Assembly (NCBI GenBank): GCA_020633335.1
Contig: JACKDU010000001.1
Coordinates: 186,001-250,000 of the forward strand
DNA: 64,000 bases
Reading direction: 5' to 3'
From: Myxococcales bacterium
GTDB lineage: Bacteria; Myxococcota_A; Polyangia; Nannocystales; Nannocystaceae
Below, piece after piece: positions 1-6,199 of this stretch. Numbering within the stretch: position 1 is the first letter of the stretch; every line of letters begins with the position of its first letter. The notes beneath the pieces are model-generated. The model searched no databases. It was not told where the DNA came from and saw nothing but the letters and a program-made list of their open reading frames with translations. The position numbers and the translations under genes are program-made.

Positions 1-22
1 GCGTATCATCGGCCGAGGCCCG

Positions 23-2044
23 ATGGACCCCCGCGACGACGCCTCCGCTGATCCCTCCGACGCCTCGCCGCGCGACGACGGGGCGATGGAGCACTCCTGG
101 GAGCATGAGCGCCACTTCGCCAGCGCCTTCGAGCACGCGGCGATCGGCATGGCGATCGTCGACCTCGACGGCGCCTTCCTCAAGGTCAACCGGGCGGCCT
201 GCGAGCTCTGGGGGTACAGCGAGCGGGAGCTCCTCGAGGGCTCCTTCCAGGCGATCACCCACCCCGAAGACCTCGACGAGGACCTCCACCTCCTCCGCCG
301 CCTCCTGGCCGGCGAGGTCGCGCGCTACCAGCTCGAGAAGCGCTACCGCCACCGCTCGGGCGCGGAGATCTGGGCGCTCCTCAGCGTCTCGCTCCTCCGC
401 GACGCCGACGGTCGACCGCGCTACTTCATCTCCCAGATCCAGGACATCAGCGAGCGCAAGCGGACCGTGGAGAAGCTCCAGGAGACCGCCGCGTTCCTGG
501 CGACGGTCCTCGACGCCTCGCCCGACATGATCTTCATCAAGGATCGGGAGCTGCGGACCCTCATGTGCAACGAGGCCTTCGCGGCCGCCCTCGGCAAGGC
601 GCCCGCGGAGCTCGTCGGCCGCACCGACGTCGAGAACGGCTGGGATCCCAAGCTCGTCTACGGCGACCCCGAGCGGGGCGTCCAGGGCTTCATCCACGAC
701 GACCTCCGGGCCCTCCGCGGCGAGGAGGTCCACAACCTCCGCGACCCGGCCAACGTCCGCGGGGAGATCCGGGTCTTCGACACCCACAAGGTGCCCCTGC
801 GCGGCAGCGACGGGGCGATCATCGGCGTCCTCGGGGTCGCCCGCGACGTCACCGCGCGCGAGGAGGCCGAGGCCCGGCGCCTCGAGCTCGAGCGCCAGGT
901 CCTCCACGCCCAGAAGCTCGAGAGCCTCGGGGTCCTCGCCGGCGGGATCGCCCACGACTTCAACAACCTCCTGACCGGGATCATCGGCCACCTGAGCCTC
1001 ATGGAGTACGAGCTCGAGCCCGGCGCCGCGCTCTCGCCCCACGTCGAGGGGGCGATCGAGGCCGCGTCGCAGGCCGCGTCGCTCACCCAGCAGATGCTCG
1101 CCTACTCCGGCCGCGGCCGCTTCGTCATCGAGCCGGTCGACCTCTCGCGGCTGATCGAGAGCATGCGCCGCCTCATCGACGTCTCGGCCTCGCGCTCCTG
1201 TCGCCTCGAGCTCGACCTCCCGGGCGCGCTGCCGCGGGTCGCCGGCGATCCGGCGCAGCTCCGGCAGATCGTCATGAACCTGATCATCAACGCGGCCGAG
1301 TCGACCGGCGCCGGCGGGCGGGTCGCGGTCCGCACCGGCGCCCGCCGCTTCGACGCCGAGGAGCTCGCCCGCAACCGCACCGGCGATCGCGTCCCCCCCG
1401 GCGACTACGTCTTCTGCGAGGTCGCCGACAACGGCAGCGGGATGAGCGAGGCGGTCCTGGCGAGGATCTTCGATCCCTTCTTCTCGACCAAGTTCACCGG
1501 CCGCGGGCTCGGGCTCGCGGCCGCCCTCGGGATCGTCCGCGGGCACGGCGGGGCGCTCCTGGTCGCGAGCGCGCTCGGGGAGGGCTCGCGCTTCACCGTC
1601 GCCTTCCCGCCGGCGCCGGGGAGCGAGGGCGAGTCGCGCGCGCAGGCCGACGCGCGCCCCTGGCGAGGTCAGGGGCTCGCGCTGGTGATCGACGACGAGC
1701 CGGCGGTCCGCGACCTCGCCCAGGTGATGCTGCGCTCGCTCGGCTTTGAGGTCGAGACCGCGGCGAGCGGCGTCGACGGGGTCGAGGCGCTGCGGCGCGA
1801 CGGCGCGCGGGTCAGCGTCGTCCTCCTCGACCTGACGATGCCCGGCCTCGACGGCGTCGCCACCCTCCGCCTCCTCCGCGAGGTCGCCCCCGCGGTCCCT
1901 GTGATCCTCTCGAGCGGCTACGACGCGGGCGCCTACGCCGAGCGGGTCGACGAGCTCGGGCTCGCGGGCGTCCTCCAGAAGCCCTACACGCTCAAGTCGA
2001 TGAGCGCGGCGCTGCGCTCTGCCCTCGGGGCGCCGCTCGGCTGA
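23..2044 (+). CDS. Hybrid sensor histidine kinase (PAS-PAS-HisKA-HATPase-REC)
   Basis: A 673-residue cytoplasmic hybrid kinase. Two PAS sensor domains (about 33-145 and 155-290; the first ends with the PAC-like ISQIQDISERK) precede the dimerisation helix with phospho-acceptor His311 in AHDFNN. The ATPase domain follows, with an N-box near NLIINAAES and a G-box near TGRGLGLA. A C-terminal receiver (about 555-665) has acidic pair Asp557/Asp558, phospho-acceptor Asp603 in LLDLTMPG, and the KPY lysine. There is no membrane segment, so it should sense a soluble signal and pass phosphate from His311 to Asp603 or to a separate phosphotransfer protein. ATG 23 is preceded by GAGG, and a TATCAT hexamer lies at 4-9. 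No response regulator is adjacent. The signal cannot be told from sequence. Confidence 0.9.
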   Translation: MDPRDDASADPSDASPRDDGAMEHSWEHERHFASAFEHAAIGMAIVDLDGAFLKVNRAACELWGYSERELLEGSFQAITHPEDLDEDLHLLRRLLAGEVARYQLEKRYRHRSGAEIWALLSVSLLRDADGRPRYFISQIQDISERKRTVEKLQETAAFLATVLDASPDMIFIKDRELRTLMCNEAFAAALGKAPAELVGRTDVENGWDPKLVYGDPERGVQGFIHDDLRALRGEEVHNLRDPANVRGEIRVFDTHKVPLRGSDGAIIGVLGVARDVTAREEAEARRLELERQVLHAQKLESLGVLAGGIAHDFNNLLTGIIGHLSLMEYELEPGAALSPHVEGAIEAASQAASLTQQMLAYSGRGRFVIEPVDLSRLIESMRRLIDVSASRSCRLELDLPGALPRVAGDPAQLRQIVMNLIINAAESTGAGGRVAVRTGARRFDAEELARNRTGDRVPPGDYVFCEVADNGSGMSEAVLARIFDPFFSTKFTGRGLGLAAALGIVRGHGGALLVASALGEGSRFTVAFPPAPGSEGESRAQADARPWRGQGLALVIDDEPAVRDLAQVMLRSLGFEVETAASGVDGVEALRRDGARVSVVLLDLTMPGLDGVATLRLLREVAPAVPVILSSGYDAGAYAERVDELGLAGVLQKPYTLKSMSAALRSALGAPLG

Positions 2045-2049
2045 CGGCC

Positions 2050-2084
2050 GCGGCCTCGAACGCGTGGGACGCATTCGAGGCCGC
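2050..2084. terminator. Perfect inverted repeat between convergent genes
   Basis: Arms of 11 nt (GCGGCCTCGAA at 2050-2060, complement at 2074-2084) match perfectly, and an inner GCGT/ACGC pairing extends the stem. It lies just after the stop of the histidine kinase and before the 3' end of the convergent gene. There is no T-tract, so it may work as a bidirectional, U-tract-less terminator. Confidence 0.6.
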
Positions 2085-2109
2085 GCAGACAGTCTCGCTC
2101 GCTCGCTCG

Positions 2110-3492
2110 CTAGTACTTGCCGATGTCGACCGAGAAGACGTAGCGGCGCCCGGCGAACTCGCTCGCCGACCAGAGCGCCTTGTCCTTGTTCGAGTACATC
2201 AGGTCCTCGGGGCCGATCACCCAGCCGTAGGACTCGCTCTTCTGGGTCGGGCCGGTGCGGTAGAGGAGCCCCCAGTTGCCGTCCTGGCCGCTCGACGAGA
2301 GGTACCACTCGCCCTTGATCGAGATCCCGCCCTGCATGTCGCTCTCCTGCGAGTAGTAGGCCGAGGAGGGCTGGATGATCTTGGCGTCGCGGTCGGTGAG
2401 CGCCGGCAGCTCGCCGTCGAGGTCCCAGCGGAGGAGCTTGCCGGCGATGTCCGAGGAGTGGAACTCGCCGGTCACCAGCGCCGGCGGATCGCTGGTCTTG
2501 TCGAGGGCGATGAACGAGAAGCGGTGCCAGCAGGAGTCGTCGGTGAGGAGGTAGGCGCCGACCTGCGGGATCGCGTAGCGGTGCCCGTAGGCCCGGTACT
2601 CGCCGGTCTTCGAGTCGCGGCCCGCCTCGTCGGCGGTCGAGTTCATCTTGATCATCCGCGAGGTGTCGAAGAGGCGGAGCCCCTTCATCGTGTCGACCGC
2701 GTAGATGTACTTGCCGACCCAGGCGACGCCGCCGACGTGGAGGCGGACCGGGCGGAAGTCCGGGGTGCCGTTGTTGTCGTAGGGGTCGACCAGGAGCGCG
2801 TGGGTGTAGGAGATGTCGCCCGACGGGAGGTCGGTGATGTCGACGAAGGAGATCCGCGAGCCCTTGTCGACGCTCGGCCGATCGGTGTTCTCCGGGAGGT
2901 GGTACCAGGAGACGGCCATCACCTTGCGGCCGGCGATCAGCTCGTCGTCGCTCGCGTCGGCCGAGCCCGAGACGCCCTGGGGCCGCCAGGCCTTGTCGCC
3001 GTGGTCGAAGGAGTCCCAGCCGAAGGCCTGGTACATCACCTCGAGGCGCGCCATCTCGTCGTGGGTCTCCTCGATCTTCTTGCCCTTCTTGTCGAGGTCC
3101 TTGAGGATCCCGGCGGCGTCGACCAGCTCGAGCTCCTTGCCCAGGTCGTCGACGACCCCGCCCTTGCTCCCCCAGAAGTCCTGATCGACCAGCTTGAACT
3201 GGCAGATCGCCGCGTCGGTGAGGCCCTCGTGGCGCTTGAGGCCGCTGTCGTCCTCGCCCGGGCACTTCGACGGCTTGCTCTCCTCGCACTTGAGGAGGCG
3301 CTCCTGGAGGGTGAGCTGCTCCTCCTGGGCCTGACCGCTCTCACCGCCGCCGCCGCTGCCGTCGACGTCGCCGCCGTCGTCGGCCCCGAGCTCTGCGTCG
3401 CAGCCGGCGGTGAAGAGACCCTGGGCTACGCCCAGCGCCCCGAGTCCGGTGATCGCAGCGATGATGAGCCTCTTGCGGGTGATCGTGGGCAT
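2110..3492 (-). CDS. Secreted protein with LVIVD-like/beta-propeller features
   Basis: About 460 residues. The N-terminus (TRKRL followed by a hydrophobic stretch to FTAGC) looks like a lipoprotein or Tat-like signal, then an Asp/Gly/Ser-rich linker. The body has repeated blade-like strands (for example VGGVAWVGKYIYAVDTMKG, and RYVFSVDIGKY at the end), resembling secreted beta-propeller proteins of the LVIVD type. No catalytic motif is recognisable. I place the start at ATG 3492. The alternative GTG at 3501 would overlap a TAGAGT hexamer (3500-3505) that sits 7 nt before the ATG, consistent with a leaderless transcript. A (CTCG)n run at about 2094-2111 abuts the stop codon. Function unknown. 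Confidence 0.75.
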   Translation of the reverse strand: MPTITRKRLIIAAITGLGALGVAQGLFTAGCDAELGADDGGDVDGSGGGGESGQAQEEQLTLQERLLKCEESKPSKCPGEDDSGLKRHEGLTDAAICQFKLVDQDFWGSKGGVVDDLGKELELVDAAGILKDLDKKGKKIEETHDEMARLEVMYQAFGWDSFDHGDKAWRPQGVSGSADASDDELIAGRKVMAVSWYHLPENTDRPSVDKGSRISFVDITDLPSGDISYTHALLVDPYDNNGTPDFRPVRLHVGGVAWVGKYIYAVDTMKGLRLFDTSRMIKMNSTADEAGRDSKTGEYRAYGHRYAIPQVGAYLLTDDSCWHRFSFIALDKTSDPPALVTGEFHSSDIAGKLLRWDLDGELPALTDRDAKIIQPSSAYYSQESDMQGGISIKGEWYLSSSGQDGNWGLLYRTGPTQKSESYGWVIGPEDLMYSNKDKALWSASEFAGRRYVFSVDIGKY

Positions 3493-3607
3493 GGTTAGCA
3501 CTCTAAGGCCGATGCCCGGCGGCGTGGGCGCTGGATTTGCCGTCCGTGGGCCTCAGAGCGAGCAGGCCTGGCGTGCGGGCCCGCGGGTCGCTGGCGGGCG
3601 CCGGCGC

Positions 3608-4267
3608 TCACGGCTGGCAGGCGGGGGGCGCGTCCTGACAGGCGATGAACCACATGGTCGGATCCATGCAGGCGACCCGCGACGCGGTGTCCGCCGCCTC
3701 CTGGCACGCGACGAAGTCGGCCGCCGGCCGGAGCTCGCAGCGCTGCACGCTCGACCAGCTCGAGCTCCAATCGCAGGGGCAGCCGAAGCAGGGGCCGCCG
3801 CTCTCGGAGGTCACGTAGGCGACGTCGCCGACGATGTAGATGTAGCGATCGGTGACGACGTCGGGGCAGGTCCACGAGGCGCGGAGGAGCCCCGGCGTGC
3901 GGGTCGCCAGGCGATCGAGCGCGCAGAGCTCGTTCATGTTGTAGGGCGAGCCGTCCTCGAGGGGACCGACGCAGCTCTGGCCGGCGTTGGCGTAGTCGTA
4001 GAGCGTGCCGCAGGCGCTCGGGAGGCCGCAGGCCTCGAGGGCGGCGACGTCGTCGGGGACCGCGTCGCACTCGATCGCCCCGGTCGACGACTCGGAGCCG
4101 GAGCCGGTCGCGTCGCTGCCGGTGGCGCTGGTGGAGGAGCCGGTCGCGCCCGTGCTCGAGGTGGTCGCGCTCGCGGCCGTGGTCGCGTCGTCCCCGGTGC
4201 AGCCCGGGGCGGCGAGCGCGAGGGCCACGAGGAGTGGTCCGAGGTGGCGTGCGGTGACGCTCTCCAT
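3608..4267 (-). CDS. Cys-rich lipoprotein, function unknown
   Basis: 219 residues from ATG 4267. A short basic/hydrophobic signal ends in a lipobox at APGC, followed by a long Ser/Thr/Gly/Ala linker (about 25-65) and a C-terminal domain with about 14 cysteines. This is typical of exported, outer-membrane-anchored proteins in this window. No enzyme motif is visible. The cysteines probably form disulfides in the periplasm or at the surface. A longer reading to 4639 exists, but that extra sequence is low-complexity Pro/Arg/Ala and lies before the obvious signal peptide, so I reject it. Confidence 0.7.
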   Translation of the reverse strand: MESVTARHLGPLLVALALAAPGCTGDDATTAASATTSSTGATGSSTSATGSDATGSGSESSTGAIECDAVPDDVAALEACGLPSACGTLYDYANAGQSCVGPLEDGSPYNMNELCALDRLATRTPGLLRASWTCPDVVTDRYIYIVGDVAYVTSESGGPCFGCPCDWSSSWSSVQRCELRPAADFVACQEAADTASRVACMDPTMWFIACQDAPPACQP

Positions 4268-4502
4268 CGATCCAGTGTCCGCGGGAGCGGGGGGGAGCGC
4301 AAGCGCCGAGGGGGAGAGCGGGCGCGGGCCGCTTTCGCGCCGCCGCGTCTGATCTGTCTTGAGGGCCAGGCCAGGCCAGGCCACGCGAGGAGAGGGGGCG
4401 CCGCGTCGGCGCCGGGGCGGGTGGGGGCCGCGGACCCGGGACGCCGGCCCCGGGGGGCGCGGGCGCGTGACGGGCGCCCGCGCCCGCGGCCAAGCTCGGC
4501 CG
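4268..4502. other. Divergent intergenic region with short repeats
   Basis: 235 nt between the divergent lipoprotein and FKBP genes. It contains four tandem copies of GGCCA (about 4364-4382) next to a 20-bp dyad (listed separately), then several GC-rich inverted repeats. No gene is supported here. Confidence 0.5.
4352..4371. repeat. Dispersed 20-bp dyad
   Basis: ATCTGTCT-TGAG-GGCCAGGC matches 12 of 16 arm positions of the window-wide consensus ACCTGTCC-N4-GGACAGGT. It is non-coding. Confidence 0.4.
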
Positions 4503-4889
4503 ATGCAAGATGTTGACGCCAAGATCGCCGAGATCGAGCGCGAGACCGGCAAGAAGGTGGAGACCACCGCCTCCGGCCTCAAGTACGTCGTCCTCAGCGA
4601 GGGGAGCGGCCCGCGGCCGCGGCCGACCGACACCGTCAAGGTCCACTACACGGGGTGGCTGGTCGACGGGACCAAGTTCGACTCGTCGCACGATCGCGGG
4701 TCGCCGGCGACCTTTCCGCTCAACGGGGTGATCGGCGGCTGGACCGAGGGCGTCGGCCTCATGCAGGTCGGCGAGCGCCGGCGGCTGATCATCCCGCCCG
4801 ACCTCGGCTACGGCCGCCGGGGGATCCCGCGGGTGATCCCCGGGAACGCCCACCTGATCTTCGACGTCGAGCTCCTCGGGATCCTCTGA
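4503..4889 (+). CDS. FKBP-type peptidyl-prolyl cis-trans isomerase
   Basis: 128 residues from ATG 4503. It is a single FKBP domain with the family landmarks VKVHYTGWLVDGTKFDSS, FPLNGVIGGWTEG, MQVGERRRLIIPPDLGYG and HLIFDVELL. It catalyses proline isomerisation to assist protein folding. No signal peptide is visible, so it is probably cytoplasmic. A 48-codon upstream extension in frame is Arg/Gly/Pro-rich and unlike the family. The short helical N-terminus (IAEIERETGKKVETTASGLKYVV) matches secreted and soluble FKBPs that start near this point. It is followed by a GC hairpin at 4924-4941. Confidence 0.92.
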   Translation: MQDVDAKIAEIERETGKKVETTASGLKYVVLSEGSGPRPRPTDTVKVHYTGWLVDGTKFDSSHDRGSPATFPLNGVIGGWTEGVGLMQVGERRRLIIPPDLGYGRRGIPRVIPGNAHLIFDVELLGIL

Positions 4890-4923
4890 GCGAGGGCCGA
4901 GCCGGCGAGCGAGCGCTGAGCCG

Positions 4924-4941
4924 GGGCGCCCGTCGGCGCCC
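4924..4941 (+). terminator. Short GC hairpin after the FKBP gene
   Basis: Perfect 7-nt arms GGGCGCC/GGCGCCC with a CGTC loop, 35 nt after the FKBP stop and directly before the next gene's -10-like element. No T-tract. Confidence 0.45.
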
Positions 4942-4950
4942 GCGCTGTGC

Positions 4951-4956
4951 TATCCA
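4951..4956 (+). promoter_or_regulatory. -10-like hexamer, leaderless layout
   Basis: TATCCA ends 6 nt before ATG 4963, and no Shine-Dalgarno lies between them. Transcription from here would begin at or next to the start codon. Confidence 0.4.
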
Positions 4957-4962
4957 GCGCCC

Positions 4963-5781
4963 ATGATCGTCCTCGTCACCGGCGCTCGCTCGGGTTTTGG
5001 CCTCCTGATCGCGGTCGCGGCCGCCCGCGCGGGCCACCGCGTCTACGCCGGCCTCCGCGACCTCGAGACCCGCGGGGAGCTCGAGGCCGCCGCCGCCGGC
5101 CTCCCGGTCACGCCGATCCAGCTCGACGTCGTCGACCCCGACCAGCGGCGCGCGGCGATCGACCGGATCATCGCCGAGGAGGGGCGGATCGACGCCCTCG
5201 TCAACAACGCCGGGATCGCGATCGCCGGCTTCCTCGAGGAGCTGAGCTCGGAGGAGCTGCGGCGGATGATGGAGGTCAACCTCTTCGCCGCCTGGGAGCT
5301 CACGCGTCTCTGCCTCCCCCACCTCCGGCGCCAGCGCTCCGGGGCGATCGTCAACGTCTCGTCGATGGCCGGTCGCTCGGCGCTCCCCGGCCTCGGCGGC
5401 TACGCGGCGACCAAGTGGGCGCTCGAGGGGATGAGCGAGGCGCTGCGCCACGAGATGCGGCCCTTCGGCGTGCGGGTCGCGGTCGTCGAGCCCGGGCCCT
5501 ACGCGACCGACATTTTTGGACGCAATCGCCAGACGGCGGGGGCGTCGGGGGATCAGGCGAGCCCCTATGCGGCGATGGCTGCGAAGGTCGAGGCGGTCTT
5601 CTCGGGGACGAAATTTGGGGATCCGCAGGAGGTCGCGGAGCTGGTGGTCCGGCTCTTGGATGAGCCGAAGCCGGGGCTGCGCTACCCGCTCGGGCCGAAC
5701 GTCCGGGCGCGGACGTGGATGCGGCGGATCCTGCCGTTTCGGGTTGAGGAGCGGGTCGTGAAGAAGATCGTTGGGTTCTAG
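4963..5781 (+). CDS. Short-chain dehydrogenase/reductase (SDR)
   Basis: 272 residues, a classical SDR. The Rossmann dinucleotide-binding motif TGARSGFG is at residues 6-13, with NNAGIA, catalytic Ser in VNVSSMAG and the YxxxK pair in YAATK. These enzymes perform NAD(P)H-dependent carbonyl/alcohol interconversion. The substrate cannot be told. The PGPYATDIF region after the active site resembles SDRs acting on retinol-like or other hydrophobic substrates. The start at ATG 4963 sits 6 nt after a TATCCA hexamer. The gene is monocistronic and convergent with the peptidase gene beyond the structured intergenic region. Confidence 0.9.
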   Translation: MIVLVTGARSGFGLLIAVAAARAGHRVYAGLRDLETRGELEAAAAGLPVTPIQLDVVDPDQRRAAIDRIIAEEGRIDALVNNAGIAIAGFLEELSSEELRRMMEVNLFAAWELTRLCLPHLRRQRSGAIVNVSSMAGRSALPGLGGYAATKWALEGMSEALRHEMRPFGVRVAVVEPGPYATDIFGRNRQTAGASGDQASPYAAMAAKVEAVFSGTKFGDPQEVAELVVRLLDEPKPGLRYPLGPNVRARTWMRRILPFRVEERVVKKIVGF

Positions 5782-5864
5782 GGTTCCGGGGCGCGAGGAT
5801 GTCGCCTTCGCGGTGAGGCGCGGGGGCGGAGCGGTGGCCCCTTCGAGTGCCACGAGGGGGGTTT

Positions 5865-6003
5865 TCGAAGGCTTGCTCGCGGGGCGGAGGCGGGGGGCTC
5901 GACGCTCAGACAGGTCCTCGACCGCCCGCCGACTTCGTCGGCGTGCGGTCTGCGGGACTCGCGTCGAGCCCCCCGCCTCCGCAATCGTCAGACTCGCCTT
6001 CGA
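5865..6003 (+). repeat. Structured hairpin element, copy A
   Basis: A 139-nt nested inverted repeat. Outer arms TCGAAGGC/GCCTTCGA are at 5865-5872 and 5996-6003. The main stem has perfect 22-nt arms at 5884-5905 and 5961-5982. The core contains a 6-bp stem (GACCGC/GCGGTC) and a terminal stem CGCCGAC-TTC-GTCGGCG. The core is about 80% identical (47 of 59 nt, ungapped) to copy B on the minus strand near 21.9 kb, although the main-stem arms of the two copies share no sequence. It could be a structured RNA, a palindromic mobile repeat or a bidirectional terminator. Confidence 0.65.
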
Positions 6004-6063
6004 GGGGGGAGAGCCGCATGCGGGGGGTGTTGTGGGGACGGGGTCGCGATGGCCTGTGGGGGC

Positions 6064-6157
6064 CCGTCAGGACTTCGGGGGCCCGCGCTCATCAGCCACC
6101 TTCGGCGGCAGATGAGCGCGGGGGCTCGGGGGCGCGGCGGCTTGGACTTCCTGACGG
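6064..6157. repeat. Nested long hairpin near the 3' end of the peptidase gene
   Basis: Outer arms CCGTCAGGA (6064-6072) and TCCTGACGG (6149-6157), inner arms of 12 nt at 6082-6093 and 6111-6122, with a CTTCGG-containing loop. It may act as the terminator of the minus-strand M28 peptidase gene or as an independent palindromic element. Confidence 0.55.
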
Positions 6158-6165
6158 TACGCGCA

Positions 6166-6185
6166 ACATGTCCTCTTGGACAGGT
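6166..6185. repeat. Dispersed 20-bp dyad, strong match
   Basis: ACATGTCC-TCTT-GGACAGGT matches 15 of 16 arm positions of the consensus. It lies in non-coding DNA 14 nt beyond the stop of the minus-strand peptidase gene. Confidence 0.6.
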
Positions 6186-6199
6186 TGGCTGTCGTCGGC

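Larger units (their letters stand above)
5782..6199. other. 418-nt gene-free region packed with inverted repeats
   Basis: Lies between two convergent 3' ends. It holds, in order, a long hairpin element (5865-6003), a nested hairpin (6064-6157) and a 20-bp dyad (6166-6185). A 9-nt direct repeat CGAGGGGGG (5853-5861 and 6001-6009) brackets the first hairpin. Short readings through it are Arg/Gly-rich and not convincing as genes. Confidence 0.6.

Noticed and set aside
4364..4382. Four tandem GGCCA units as a possible CRISPR-like or regulatory array
   Set aside because: The unit is only 5 nt with no spacers. It is most likely simple slippage next to a dispersed dyad.
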